DNA of 64,000 bases from Oceanimonas baumannii (GTDB taxonomy: Bacteria > Pseudomonadota > Gammaproteobacteria > Enterobacterales > Aeromonadaceae), in the NCBI RefSeq assembly GCF_002245495.1, contig NZ_NQJF01000004.1, forward strand, positions 124,001-188,000. Reading direction: 5' to 3'. A program made the position numbers and the translations under genes. Below, piece by piece: positions 43,383 through 52,705 of the stretch. The notes below the pieces were generated by a model. The model did not search any database. It worked only from the letters and a program-made list of their open reading frames with translations, and was not told the DNA's origin. Every line of letters starts with the position of its first letter. Position 1 is the first letter of the stretch.

Positions 43383-44870
43383 TTATGTTGATGTTATCCG
43401 GTTGCGGATTGCCGCTGCCACCGGCTCGGCCTGCGCTCCCAGCACCACTTGCACTCCCTGCCCGCCAAGGTGAATAACGCCCCGGGCACCCAACGCTTTC
43501 AGCCTGCTGTCATTAACCAGAGCCGGATCTTTCAGCCGGAGTCTCAGCCGGGTAATGCAGGCCTCAACATGCTCCAGATTACCGGCACCGCCCAGGGCAG
43601 CAATGAAAGCGTCGGCCTGCTCGCAGCCGGTCCGGCTCGGCAGCTGATCAGCAGCAGCAGGCTCCTGTCCGGGCATTACCAGACCAAGGCGGCGGCTCAC
43701 CACGTAAAAGACAGTGAAATACACCACACCGCTGACAAGCCCCAGTCCGAGCAGACGCCAGGGGTGGGTAGCCATCCCCCAGTTCAGCACCAGATCGAAC
43801 AGGCCGGCGGAAAAACCAAAACCATGCAATGTGCCCAGCGCATTGGCCGCCACCAGCGACAACCCGGTCAACAGGGCGTGAATGCCATAAAGCACCGGAG
43901 CCAGAAACATAAAGGTAAACTCCAGTGGTTCGGTAATGCCGGTCAGAAACGAGGTCAATGCCAACGACAGCAACAAGCCGCCGGTCCGGGCCCGCTTTCC
44001 TTTGGGAGCGGCCGCTATCATGGCCAGCGCCGCTGCCGGCAACCCGAACATCATGATCGGAAAGAAGCCGGACATAAACACCCCGGCCATCGGGTCGCCG
44101 GAAAAGAAACGGTTCAGATCTCCCCGGGTTACCTCAGCGGCAATCTGCGTAATGGTGCCGCCGCTCACACCGGGAACGGCCCCTCCCACCCTGAACGTGT
44201 CCGCCAGCGCCGGGGCCAGACAAATATTGTGCAGACTGCCGGCCATCTCATAGCTGATCTTCACGCACTCACCCAGCCCGAACCAGAACAGTGAGTTAAG
44301 CACATGATGCAACCCCAGCGGGATCAAGGCCCGGTTCAGCACCCCGTACACAAACTGCCCCAGTGAACCGGAGTCCGCCACGCCATGGCCAAAGGTATCG
44401 ATGGCCTGCTGCACCGGCGGCCACACATAGCCGACAATGAAGGCTGCCAGCAGGCAAAACAGGCCGGTCATCACCGGCACCAGTCGCTTACCGCCAAAAA
44501 AGCCCAGGTAATCCGGCAGCCGCACCTTATGAAAACGGTTATAGCTGTGCCCGGCGATAACGCCGGCCATAATGCCGCCGAAAAAGGACAGATCCAGCGC
44601 GTCATTAATGGTGACCGCAGCCCCGGTCAGCACAAAGTAACCCACCGCCCCTGCCAGCGCGGCCGAGCCGGCATCATCCTTGGCCAGCCCCACGGCAATG
44701 CCCAGGCCAAAAAGAAGCGGCAACTGATCAAAGATGGCGCCGCCCGCGGCGGCCATAAAAGGTATACTCAGCAGATCCGGCTGGCCCAGACGCAGCAGCA
44801 ATGCTGCAACCGGCAAGGTGGCGATGGGCAGCATCAGTGCTTTTCCGAGGGTTTGCAGATATCCCATCAT
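43383..44870 (-). CDS. nagE: PTS N-acetylglucosamine transporter, EIICB
   Basis: 495 residues: EIIC membrane domain (about 1-375; family marks [27 protein letters not shown]) and C-terminal EIIB (about 410-490) with phospho-Cys C438 in [11 protein letters not shown]. Imports GlcNAc as GlcNAc 6-phosphate. Unlike E. coli NagE there is no EIIA domain, so phosphate must come from a separate EIIA such as Crr. Start ATG 44870 ([15 protein letters not shown]) with GGAGAG upstream. Divergent from nagBAC. Confidence 0.93.
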   Translation of the reverse strand: MMGYLQTLGKALMLPIATLPVAALLLRLGQPDLLSIPFMAAAGGAIFDQLPLLFGLGIAVGLAKDDAGSAALAGAVGYFVLTGAAVTINDALDLSFFGGIMAGVIAGHSYNRFHKVRLPDYLGFFGGKRLVPVMTGLFCLLAAFIVGYVWPPVQQAIDTFGHGVADSGSLGQFVYGVLNRALIPLGLHHVLNSLFWFGLGECVKISYEMAGSLHNICLAPALADTFRVGGAVPGVSGGTITQIAAEVTRGDLNRFFSGDPMAGVFMSGFFPIMMFGLPAAALAMIAAAPKGKRARTGGLLLSLALTSFLTGITEPLEFTFMFLAPVLYGIHALLTGLSLVAANALGTLHGFGFSAGLFDLVLNWGMATHPWRLLGLGLVSGVVYFTVFYVVSRRLGLVMPGQEPAAADQLPSRTGCEQADAFIAALGGAGNLEHVEACITRLRLRLKDPALVNDSRLKALGARGVIHLGGQGVQVVLGAQAEPVAAAIRNRITST

Positions 44871-44967
44871 GGTGCTCTCCCGATATTCCGGTGCCAGACG
44901 ATTGGCCATGGTAAGAAAACGACACTTTTTTTATGATAGAAACAACACCATCACTATAGGTTTAAAC

Positions 44968-45762
44968 ATGCGCCTGATCCCCCTGGCCAGCCCCGAACAA
45001 CTCGGCCAACGCGCCGCCCGCTATATTGTTGACCGCATTAACCGTTTTGCTCCTGCCGAAGATCGCCCCTTTGTGCTGGGGTTACCTACCGGCAGCACTC
45101 CGCTCGGCACCTACCGCGAGCTGGTCCGCCTGTACCGGGCCGGTGAGGTCAGTTTTCGTCATGTGATCACCTTTAATATGGATGAATATGCCGGCCTGCC
45201 TCCGTCACATCCGCAGAGCTATCATGCCTTTATGCATGAGCATCTGTTTCGGCACCTTGATATTGCGCCGGAAAACATCCATTTGCTGGATGGCATGGCA
45301 CCGGATCTGCCGGCAGAATGCCGCCGCTACGAGGAAAAAATGGCCCAATACGGGCCGGTACATCTGTTCCTCGGCGGCGTGGGCAGTGATGGCCATATTG
45401 CCTTTAACGAAGCCGCCTCTTCACTGGCCTCGCGCACCCGGGTCATGGCACTGACCGATTCCACCCGCCGGGCCAATGCCCGCTTTTTTGATAATGACCC
45501 GGATCAGGTGCCCGCCAGCGCACTAACCGTGGGAGTGGCCAATTTGCTTGAAGCGGAAGAAATCGTGCTGCTGGTCACCGGGGCCCACAAGGCCCGGGCC
45601 CTGCAGGCCGCAGTAGAAGGACCGGTCAACCACCTCTGGACCGTATCGGCACTGCAACTGCATCCGAACAGCCTGATCTTCTGTGACGACGACGCCACCC
45701 TGGAGCTGAAAGTCGGCACCTTGCGTTATTTTCAGCAGCGTGAATCTCAAGCCGGAGCCTGA
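44968..45762 (+). CDS. nagB: Glucosamine-6-phosphate deaminase
   Basis: 264 residues. Converts glucosamine 6-phosphate to fructose 6-phosphate and ammonia. Phosphate loop [10 protein letters not shown], catalytic D72 (NMDEYAGL) and H143 (DGHIAFNE) are at the same numbers as in E. coli. Start ATG 44968 after TAGG; a frame extends upstream into the nagE spacer but is not conserved. Four bases before nagA. Confidence 0.96.
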   Translation: MRLIPLASPEQLGQRAARYIVDRINRFAPAEDRPFVLGLPTGSTPLGTYRELVRLYRAGEVSFRHVITFNMDEYAGLPPSHPQSYHAFMHEHLFRHLDIAPENIHLLDGMAPDLPAECRRYEEKMAQYGPVHLFLGGVGSDGHIAFNEAASSLASRTRVMALTDSTRRANARFFDNDPDQVPASALTVGVANLLEAEEIVLLVTGAHKARALQAAVEGPVNHLWTVSALQLHPNSLIFCDDDATLELKVGTLRYFQQRESQAGA

Positions 45763-45766
45763 ACAT

Positions 45767-46909
45767 ATGTATGCCCTGACCCAATGCACGGTATTTGATG
45801 GCACGGCCCTGCACCGGAACACCGCTGTGGTTATTCAGGGCGAGCACATTCACGCCCTGCTGCCCGAACAGGATCTGGATGCGGATATACAACAAATCGC
45901 CTTGCCGGGAGCCCTGCTGTGTGCCGGCTTTATTGATCTGCAGCTGAATGGCTGTGGCGGTGTCATGCTGAATGACGACATCAGTGCAGAGACGCTGGAT
46001 CATATGCACGCCACCAACCTTAAATCCGGAACCACCACCTTTTTACCGACACTGATCAGCAGCCCCGACCGGGATATGCGCCAGGCCGTATCGATGGTGG
46101 CCGCGTACCGCTACCGTCATCCGTTGCGGGTGCCGGGCCTGCATCTGGAAGGCCCCTATACCAATGAGGCCCGCAGAGGCATTCACCCGGCAGCACAGAT
46201 CCGGCCGCTGAGCACGGAAATGCTGACGTTTTTATGTGATAACGCCGCCACTATCGCCATGCTGACCCTGGCGCCGGAAGTGAATCCGCCGGCCACCCTG
46301 ACCCGGCTGAAGCAGGCCGGCATCCGGCTGTCGATGGGCCACACCGGCGCAAGTTATGACGACGCCATGGCCGGCTTTGATGCGGGCATCACCTTTGCCA
46401 CTCATCTTTACAATGCCATGACCCCCACCGCCAACGGCCGCCAGCCCGGTGCCGTGGGAGCCGTATATGACGCCCCCGGTGTGGCGGCCGGCATTATCGC
46501 GGACGGCCACCATGTGCACTATGCCAATGTACGGCTGGCTCATCGTGTACTGGGCGATCGACTGTGTCTGGTAACCGATGCCACCGCCGCTGCCGGTGCA
46601 CCTGACGGTTTTAACCAGTTCAGCTTTTGCGGTGCCACCGTGTACTTGCAGAACGGCAAATGCGTGGATGCTGACGGCACCCTCGGAGGCTCGTCACTGA
46701 CCATGGCGGAAGGGGTGAAAAACCTGGTGCAGCACGCAGGTTTTTCTGTAGGTCATGCCCTGGCCATGGCAAGCTGCAACCCTGCTCGGGTACTGGGACT
46801 TGAGCAACAGATTGGTCTGGCCCTGCCCGGCCGCATTGCCAATCTGGTTGCCCTCGACAGCCAGTTTCGGGTATTAAACACCATTGAGCACGGACGACTT
46901 TCATTATGA
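45767..46909 (+). CDS. nagA: N-acetylglucosamine-6-phosphate deacetylase
   Basis: 380 residues. Removes acetate from GlcNAc 6-phosphate to feed NagB. Amidohydrolase fold: PGFIDLQLNGCGG-like start (CAGFIDLQLNGCGG), HLEGPY with the metal Glu, MGHTGASY and ATHLYNAM with metal His, and catalytic Asp in VTDATAAAG. Start ATG 45767 (MYALTQC), the family start, preceded by GGAG overlapping the nagB end. Its stop overlaps nagC by 4 bases. Confidence 0.96.
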   Translation: MYALTQCTVFDGTALHRNTAVVIQGEHIHALLPEQDLDADIQQIALPGALLCAGFIDLQLNGCGGVMLNDDISAETLDHMHATNLKSGTTTFLPTLISSPDRDMRQAVSMVAAYRYRHPLRVPGLHLEGPYTNEARRGIHPAAQIRPLSTEMLTFLCDNAATIAMLTLAPEVNPPATLTRLKQAGIRLSMGHTGASYDDAMAGFDAGITFATHLYNAMTPTANGRQPGAVGAVYDAPGVAAGIIADGHHVHYANVRLAHRVLGDRLCLVTDATAAAGAPDGFNQFSFCGATVYLQNGKCVDADGTLGGSSLTMAEGVKNLVQHAGFSVGHALAMASCNPARVLGLEQQIGLALPGRIANLVALDSQFRVLNTIEHGRLSL

Positions 46910-48120
46910 CCCGGGGACAAATTGCCAACGTTGATCTGGTTAAGCAGGTCAACAGTGCCGCCGTATACCGGCTGATTGACCATGCTGGCCCGATTTCCCG
47001 GGTACGCATTGCCGAACTCAGTCACCTGGCTCCGGCCAGCGTAACCAAAATTACCCGGGCCCTGCTGGAGCAAGGACTGATACAAGAGCTGGCGCACCAG
47101 GCTTCCACCGGTGGCCGGCGGGCCATTTCGCTGGCCACAGTCACTCAGCCCTTTTATCTGGTGTCGGTCAAACTGGGCCGCGAAGAGCTGAGGCTGACGC
47201 TGTATAATCTGGCAGGGCAGGAATTCGGCCGGCAGATACTCCCTTTCCCCCGTCGTGAACTGAATAACCTGCTGGCGGCGCTGCACCACCACATTGCCGA
47301 CTTTATCGCAGAAACCGGCGGCGAGCGCCGTATTGTGGCCGTCGCGGTCATCATGCCCGGGCTGACAGATGCCCAACACGGCCGGGTTATCTATCATCCC
47401 AGCTACCCACTGGCCGATGTGCCGCTGGCCGGCCAGCTTGGCAGTCAGCTCGGACTACCCGTTTTTATTGGTAACGACACCCGGGCTCAGGCCCTGGCCG
47501 AGCATTATTTCGGGGCCTCCAAAGATTGTCTGGATTCCGTGCTGGTAAGGGTGCACCACGGTGTCGGCGCCGGCATTGTCACCGAGGGCCGCATTTTTAA
47601 AAGCCAGGGCCGTGATGTAGCCGAGATTGGTCATATTCACGTAGACCCGCTGGGGGAACGCTGTGACTGTGGCAACGTCGGCTGCCTGGAAACCATGGTG
47701 GCCGATGCCGCATTATTGCGTCAGGCCCGCCGGATGCTGGATCAGGGTTATTGCAGCACCCTGGCCGGCCGGACACTGACCATGGATGTCCTGTGTGAAG
47801 CCGCAAACAAAGGCGATCAGCTGGCCCTTGCCATTTTACGCCGGGCCGCCGAGCGACTGGGCCAGGCACTGGCCATCGTGGTGAACCTGTTCAACCCTCA
47901 GCGAGTCTTGCTTAGCGGTGCCCTGTGCAACGCAGAAGACATTGTCTTTCCCATTATTAACCAGGCCATCACCCATCAGTCCTTACCGGGGTTTCATCAG
48001 GGCCAGCCCATTATCCGCGCCTGCTTTCAGCATGACCAGACCATTGGCGGTCTGGCACTGGTCAAACGCGCGCTGCTGGAAGGTGAGTTATTACAACGTA
48101 TTCTGGAGAATAAAAAATGA
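46906..48120 (+). CDS. nagC: NagC, ROK-family repressor of GlcNAc genes
   Basis: 404 residues. N-terminal winged helix (about 15-80: SRVRIAELSHLAPASVTKITRALLEQG) and C-terminal ROK sugar-binding domain with the zinc motif GHIHVDPLGERCDCGNVGCLE. High similarity over the whole length to E. coli NagC, including NVDLVKQ-NSAAVYRLID at the start. GlcNAc 6-phosphate is the inducer in that family. ATGA overlap with nagA upstream and with yciH downstream. Confidence 0.95.
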   Translation: MTRGQIANVDLVKQVNSAAVYRLIDHAGPISRVRIAELSHLAPASVTKITRALLEQGLIQELAHQASTGGRRAISLATVTQPFYLVSVKLGREELRLTLYNLAGQEFGRQILPFPRRELNNLLAALHHHIADFIAETGGERRIVAVAVIMPGLTDAQHGRVIYHPSYPLADVPLAGQLGSQLGLPVFIGNDTRAQALAEHYFGASKDCLDSVLVRVHHGVGAGIVTEGRIFKSQGRDVAEIGHIHVDPLGERCDCGNVGCLETMVADAALLRQARRMLDQGYCSTLAGRTLTMDVLCEAANKGDQLALAILRRAAERLGQALAIVVNLFNPQRVLLSGALCNAEDIVFPIINQAITHQSLPGFHQGQPIIRACFQHDQTIGGLALVKRALLEGELLQRILENKK

Positions 48121-48434
48121 GTCATATCGTATTCAGTACCGATCCCGGCTGGCAGCCGGAACAGGATAATGACCGTCAGCAGAACAGCCTCTTTCCTGAC
48201 GATGGCATAATACGTTTACGTCGGGAAACCAAAGGCCGTAAAGGAGCCGGGGTAATTTGCGTATATGGCATTGGCCCTGACCAGGTAGGAGACGTTGCCA
48301 AAAAGCTGAAAAAGCAACTGGGCACGGGCGGTGCGGTTAAAAAGGGCGTTATCGAAATTCAGGGCGATCGCCTTGACCAGATAAAACAATGGCTGGAAAA
48401 AGCCGGTTTTAATGTGAAGCAGGCCGGAGGCTGA
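48117..48434 (+). CDS. yciH: SUI1/eIF1-like protein YciH
   Basis: 105 residues. Bacterial homologue of eIF1; in E. coli it affects initiation fidelity and stress-time translation. Basic SUI1 core: LRRETKGRKGAGVICVYGI, KKLKKQLGTGGAVKKGVIEIQGD. ATGA overlap with nagC, so it is translated from the nag message, while in E. coli it is linked to pyrF. Confidence 0.93.
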   Translation: MSHIVFSTDPGWQPEQDNDRQQNSLFPDDGIIRLRRETKGRKGAGVICVYGIGPDQVGDVAKKLKKQLGTGGAVKKGVIEIQGDRLDQIKQWLEKAGFNVKQAGG

Positions 48435-48482
48435 ACATAACCGGCTTGAACTTGCTCTTCAAATCACTAGAATACCCATTCC

Positions 48483-48600
48483 CTGCTCAAGGGGGAGTAG
48501 TCGCTGTCGGGCACCAGCCCGAAGACGGTCATCAACATATTTGGTGCAAAATCACCATGGTGGCCGTGGTCTGATACAGACTTGACGAGACCTTTGACAG
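48483..48600 (+). promoter_or_regulatory. yybP-ykoY (Mn2+) riboswitch
   Basis: Hallmarks in order: helix P1 5' strand CTGCTCAAGG, then GGGAGTAG, a GC-rich hairpin (GTCGGGCACCAGCCCGA), the loop CATCAACAT, and a closing GACGAGACCTTTGACAG whose CCTTTGACAG pairs with the P1 start (7 of 10). It matches the leaders of alx and mntP. The gene behind belongs to a manganese-export family, which supports the call. Confidence 0.87.
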
Positions 48601-48609
48601 ACAAAAGCC

Positions 48610-48676
48610 GATACCGGGGACGGGCGGCCGCTTGTCTGCTCATTGGTAATCATCAAACCTGTCCCCCTCTGGTATC
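48610..48676 (+). promoter_or_regulatory. Expression platform sequestering the start of the Mn exporter gene
   Basis: GATACC-GGGGAC (48610-48621) can pair with GTCCCC (48661-48666) and GGTATC (48671-48676), closing a hairpin that ends four bases before the TTG start. No T-run follows, so control of translation rather than termination is the natural reading. Confidence 0.6.
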
Positions 48677-48679
48677 ACT

Positions 48680-49243
48680 TTGGAAGCTCTGACCACTTCA
48701 ACCTTCGCCGTCTCGATTGCCGAGATTGGTGATAAAACCCAGCTGCTCGCACTGGTTCTCGCCTGCCGGTTTAAAAAGCCGGTGCCTATTATTGCCGGTA
48801 TTTTTCTGGCCACCGTCATCAACCATGCTCTCGCTGGCAGTGTCGGTGTCTGGCTACAAGGCTGGCTGGATCCGCGCTGGTTACGCTGGTTGCTGGCGAC
48901 CTCTTTCTTCGCCATGGCGGTGTGGATGATGATCCCCGACAAACCCGACAATGAAGATAACCGCTTCTATCGTCTGGGGCCGTTTGTCGCGACCTTTATC
49001 CTCTTCTTTATTGCTGAGATTGGCGATAAAACACAGATTGCGACCACCTTGCTGGCCGCGCGTTTTGTGGATGACTTCTGGTGGGTGGTGGCCGGTACAA
49101 CACTGGGCATGATGATTGCAAACCTGCCGGCGGTGCTGATCGGTCACAAAGGGGCCGGTCGCATTCCGATGCACTGGGTTCACGGCATCAGTGCACTCAT
49201 TTTTCTGGCTCTGGGCATCAGCACTTTATGGTGGCCATGGTAG
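48680..49243 (+). CDS. mneA: UPF0016/GDT1 (TMEM165) family manganese exporter
   Basis: 187 residues, six hydrophobic segments in two halves, each with the family motif E-x-G-D-K-T: AEIGDKTQLL (near 14-23) and AEIGDKTQIA (near 114-123). Family members exchange Mn2+ or Ca2+ for protons; the Vibrio cholerae relative MneA exports Mn2+. Starts with TTG at 48680, without a strong ribosome site; the motif position near residue 15 supports this start. Preceded by the Mn2+ riboswitch. Confidence 0.87.
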   Translation: MEALTTSTFAVSIAEIGDKTQLLALVLACRFKKPVPIIAGIFLATVINHALAGSVGVWLQGWLDPRWLRWLLATSFFAMAVWMMIPDKPDNEDNRFYRLGPFVATFILFFIAEIGDKTQIATTLLAARFVDDFWWVVAGTTLGMMIANLPAVLIGHKGAGRIPMHWVHGISALIFLALGISTLWWPW

Positions 49244-49266
49244 GCAGTCTTTGGACCGCTGTGATG

Positions 49267-49293
49267 AAAAGGCCCCGCCAAGCGGGGCCTTTT
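49267..49293. terminator. Bidirectional terminator between mneA and nhaD
   Basis: AAAAGGCCCCGC/GCGGGGCCTTTT with a CAA loop, serving both converging genes; the nhaD stop is five bases away. Confidence 0.9.
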
Positions 49294-49297
49294 GCAA

Positions 49298-50743
49298 TCA
49301 GCCGTATATATTAAAACTGCCTGCATTCAGCCACAGATGCACCACAATACTTGCCACATAACCCAAGGCAATCACCGGGGTCCATTTCAGGTGGCCGGCA
49401 AAGGTATACATGCCTCTGGCCTGCCCCATCAGTGCCACACCGGCAGCGGAGCCAATGGACAGCAGGCTGCCGCCAACACCGGCACTCAGGGTAATCAGTA
49501 ACCAGTTGCCATGAGACATTTCCGGCTGCATGGTCAGCACCGCAAACATCACCGGAATGTTATCCACAATCGCCGACAGCACACCGAGAGTAATGTTGGC
49601 GTAAACGGCATCCCAACTGGTGTAAAGCAAATCAGAGACCAGCGCCAGGTAGCCCATATACCCCAGGCCACCGACACACATCACCACGCCGTAGAAGAAC
49701 AACAACGTATCCCACTCGGCCCGGGCAACCCGGCTGAATACATCAAAGGGCACCACGCTGCCCAGTCGCTTCAGGGCTTCGTCATCGCCACGCTTGCGAG
49801 CCATGGCCCGTTTGCGGGCCAGTGAGCCCGGCAAGGTCTGGCGCAGGTAATACCCGAAAAACTGCAGATAACCCAGACCGGTCATCATGCCAAGTACTGG
49901 CGGCAGATGCAGCAGGCTATGACAAGCCACCGCAGAAGCAATGGTCAGCAGGAACAGCATCACAATGCGGATGGCACCGCGCTTCAGCTCTACGTCTTCA
50001 TACTGAGCGGCCGGCTTACGATTTTCAATAAAGAAGTTCATTACCAGTGCTGGCACCAGGTAATTAACCAGAGAGGGAATAAACAGGATGAAAAACTCGT
50101 TGAATTTAACGATGCCGGCCTGCCACACCATCAGAGTGGTAATATCACCAAAAGGACTGAAGGCACCGCCGGCATTGGCGGCAATCACGATATTCACACA
50201 ACACAAATTGATGAAGCGCCTGTCTCCTTCCGCCACCTTGGTGACCACAGCGCACATCAACAACGCGGTAGTCAGGTTATCGGCGATAGGGGAGATAAAA
50301 AATGCCAGAAAACCGGTCAGCCAGAACAGCGATTTATAGCTGAACCCCCGGCGTATCATCCAGGCTCTCAGCGCATCGAACAGCCGCCGCTCTTCCATGG
50401 CGTTGATATAGGTCATGGCCACCAGCAGGAACAACAGCAATTCTGCATATTCAAGCAAATTCTGCCGGAATGCTGCTTCCGTAACACCGGGAATACCGTT
50501 ATTCATATAGGTCCAGCCTATAACGGTCCAGATAACACCAGCGGCAATAAGAACAGGCTTGGACTTTCGCAGATGCAGATATTCTTCACCCATGACCAGC
50601 AGGTAGGCCACCACAAAAATGGCCACCGCAAACACACCCACGCCGGAGCTGGTAAGATCCAGTTGTCCGGTGGCGGCCGCAAAGGCCGGGGCACTCGCAA
50701 ATGCCGCCAGACCGCCCGTTAACAGGCACAGTTTCCTTGTCAT
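49298..50743 (-). CDS. nhaD: Na+/H+ antiporter NhaD
   Basis: 481 residues with a cleavable-looking N-terminal hydrophobic stretch and about twelve further membrane segments. NhaD antiporters export Na+ or Li+ for protons and are typical of marine and halophilic bacteria (Vibrio NhaD has 477 residues). Characteristic SPIADNLTTALLMCAVV, NAGGAFSPFGDITTLM and AIVDNIPVMFAVL segments hold the charged residues in the membrane. Start ATG 50743 with GAGAA upstream. Monocistronic. Confidence 0.93.
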   Translation of the reverse strand: MTRKLCLLTGGLAAFASAPAFAAATGQLDLTSSGVGVFAVAIFVVAYLLVMGEEYLHLRKSKPVLIAAGVIWTVIGWTYMNNGIPGVTEAAFRQNLLEYAELLLFLLVAMTYINAMEERRLFDALRAWMIRRGFSYKSLFWLTGFLAFFISPIADNLTTALLMCAVVTKVAEGDRRFINLCCVNIVIAANAGGAFSPFGDITTLMVWQAGIVKFNEFFILFIPSLVNYLVPALVMNFFIENRKPAAQYEDVELKRGAIRIVMLFLLTIASAVACHSLLHLPPVLGMMTGLGYLQFFGYYLRQTLPGSLARKRAMARKRGDDEALKRLGSVVPFDVFSRVARAEWDTLLFFYGVVMCVGGLGYMGYLALVSDLLYTSWDAVYANITLGVLSAIVDNIPVMFAVLTMQPEMSHGNWLLITLSAGVGGSLLSIGSAAGVALMGQARGMYTFAGHLKWTPVIALGYVASIVVHLWLNAGSFNIYG

Positions 50744-50984
50744 TGTTATTCTCGCTTTTATATTGTTTTGGCTATAGTTACGAGCTTTTACCGACAGCAA
50801 AGCTCTTTAAAAAGGCTAACATAAAGCAGGGTGTCATGCGCGGATCCGTTTGCCGACCTGGCTCTCAGTTTTGCATAAAAGCAGCACCTTATGTCCCGGA
50901 CAGCAGGATCGACCGTACAACTGTCATGCTTTTTCCGCATCATAAATACAAGCGGAATAATAAATCATAGCGAATGACACAAAG

Positions 50985-51019
50985 TGTATATTTAGTCTTG
51001 TTTTTTGCATTAATTTTCA
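50985..51019 (+). promoter_or_regulatory. Tandem ARG boxes (ArgR operator) upstream of argA
   Basis: TGTATATTTAGTCT (50985-50998; 7 of 10 conserved positions) and TGCATTAATTTTCA (51006-51019; 8 of 10) match TGAATWWWWATTCA. The cores are seven bases apart, exactly the spacing of paired 18-bp ARG boxes. A third weak match is at 50954-50967. The rest of the 50744-51061 spacer holds no gene I can support. Confidence 0.65.
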
Positions 51020-51061
51020 CGATGATGAAGCCGTGTTTTTCAGGCAAGCAAGGACAAGCCC

Positions 51062-52390
51062 GTGCGCGAAAATGATGCCGCCCTGGTCAAGGCGTTTCGT
51101 CAATCCAGCCCTTATGTGAATCTCCATCGTGGTTCTACTTTTGTCATTATGCTGGGTGGCGAAGCCATTGATCAGGACAACTTTCCCAACATCATCAGTG
51201 ATATTGCACTGCTGACCAGCCTGGGGATCCGTCTGGTCATCGTGTTCGGTGCCCGCCCCCAGATTGATCGCGGCCTGACAGAAGCCGGCCTAAGTGGCGT
51301 GTTTCACAAACATACCCGGGTAACTGACGAGCCCAGCTTCCGGGTGATCAAAGACGTTTGCGGCGGACTGCAGATGGACATTACTGCCCGCCTGTCCATG
51401 GGACTGGTAAACACCCCCATGCAAAATGCCCGTATTAACGTCGTGACCGGTAACTTTGTTATCGCCCAGCCCCTGGGGGTCGACGATGGCGTTGACTACA
51501 TTCACTCTGGCCGGGTACGTCGCATTCATACCGACACCATTCATCATCAGCTGGCCAATGGTGCCACCGTGCTGATCTCTCCCATTGGCTTTTCGGTGAC
51601 CGGAGAAAGTTTTAACCTGTCTTCAGAAGAGCTGGCACGACGGCTGGCCGTGGAGCTCAAGGCCGATAAGCTGATTGGTTTTTGTTCCCAGCGCGGCGTG
51701 CTGAGCGAGAACGGAGAGGCCATCGCCGAGTTGTTCCCGGAGCAGGCAGAAGAACATCTGCAACAACTGCTGGAAGATGGCGAAAGCCTGTCGGGCACCG
51801 CCCGCTATCTGCGTGCCGCGATTTCCAGCTGCCGGGGCGGTGTACCCCGCAGTCATCTGGTCAGTTACCGGGAAGACGGTGCCCTTATTCAGGAACTGTT
51901 TACCCGCGATGGTCTGGGCACCCAGATAGTCAGTCTGAGCGCCGAGCAGGCCCGTCAGGCACGGATCGATGACATCGGCGGCATTCTCGATTTGATCCGG
52001 CCAATGGAGGAAGAAGGTGTGCTGGTACGCCGCTCCCGCGAGCAGCTGGAAATGGAAGTCGATCAGTTCACCATCATAGAAAAAGACGGTGCCATTATCG
52101 GTTGCGCGGCCCTGTATCCTTTTCCTGAAGAAGGCATGGCAGAAATGGCCTGTGTGGCCATTCATCCCGACTACCGCAAGGGCAGCCGGGGCGATATGCT
52201 GCTGCAGAGAATTGAAGAGCAGGCCCGCCAGCGCGGCATGAGCCGGCTGTTTATTCTGACCACCCGCTCTATTCACTGGTTTCAGGAGCGGGGGTTTAAG
52301 CCGGACGATGTGAATGCCCTGCCCATGAGTAAACAAAAGCTGTATAACTTTCAACGCCGTTCCAAAATTATGGTTAAGGCGCTTAACTGA
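51062..52390 (+). CDS. argA: Amino-acid N-acetyltransferase (N-acetylglutamate synthase)
   Basis: 442 residues. First step of arginine synthesis, acetylating glutamate. N-terminal amino-acid-kinase domain (about 20-290; [28 protein letters not shown]-like [19 protein letters not shown]) that binds arginine for feedback inhibition, and a C-terminal GNAT acetyltransferase domain (about 295-440; [18 protein letters not shown]). GTG start at 51062 with AAGGA upstream; the next Met is too late. Confidence 0.95.
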   Translation: MRENDAALVKAFRQSSPYVNLHRGSTFVIMLGGEAIDQDNFPNIISDIALLTSLGIRLVIVFGARPQIDRGLTEAGLSGVFHKHTRVTDEPSFRVIKDVCGGLQMDITARLSMGLVNTPMQNARINVVTGNFVIAQPLGVDDGVDYIHSGRVRRIHTDTIHHQLANGATVLISPIGFSVTGESFNLSSEELARRLAVELKADKLIGFCSQRGVLSENGEAIAELFPEQAEEHLQQLLEDGESLSGTARYLRAAISSCRGGVPRSHLVSYREDGALIQELFTRDGLGTQIVSLSAEQARQARIDDIGGILDLIRPMEEEGVLVRRSREQLEMEVDQFTIIEKDGAIIGCAALYPFPEEGMAEMACVAIHPDYRKGSRGDMLLQRIEEQARQRGMSRLFILTTRSIHWFQERGFKPDDVNALPMSKQKLYNFQRRSKIMVKALN

Positions 52391-52410
52391 ACGATTTCAC
52401 CTTATAATCG

Positions 52411-52439
52411 TTGACAGTAATGCCATAAGTCAGTAGTTA
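52411..52439 (+). promoter_or_regulatory. Probable lysC promoter
   Basis: TTGACA, 17 bases, TAGTTA. The -35 is perfect and the -10 weak. It lies about 30 bases before the riboswitch aptamer. Confidence 0.5.
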
Positions 52440-52469
52440 TAGGGCCGCGCCAGTACAATGTGCTGGCGC

Positions 52470-52637
52470 AACAAGAAGAGGCGCGTTGTTCAGGCAGCCG
52501 GCAGCAGGAGTCGCCACTCCGATGATCGCCGGTCAGGGGAACAATGCCGAGACGATTATCGTGGGCGTTGCGGTAGTTGTCGGCTGCGAAGGCTGAATCC
52601 TTCGGGCTGTCACCTGTTGGGTGGAGTGCTTCCTGAT
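52470..52637 (+). promoter_or_regulatory. Lysine riboswitch (L box) upstream of lysC
   Basis: AAGAAGAGGCGCG at the 5' side, AGCAGGAGTC, GTCGGCTGCGAAGG.. and GGCTGAATCCTTCGGG, GTCACC, then GTGGAGTGCTTCCTG closing P1 (GAAG with CTTC). Each block has a counterpart at the same place in the E. coli lysC leader. A small hairpin (52692-52704, GCAAG-GAG-CTTGC) covers the AAGGAG ribosome site just before lysC, and I see no terminator, so control of translation is likelier here. Confidence 0.88.
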
Positions 52638-52705
52638 GACCTTTCCATGTCTTCTCAGCCGTTCCCCCTGAAATTTGAACTAATAAGCAAAGCAAGGAGC
52701 TTGCC

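Noticed and set aside
44871-44967. NagC operator in the nagE/nagBAC spacer
   Set aside because: The AT-tracts read AAAA-N6-TTTT, the reverse of a NagC/Mlc site; no assignment is justified by eye.
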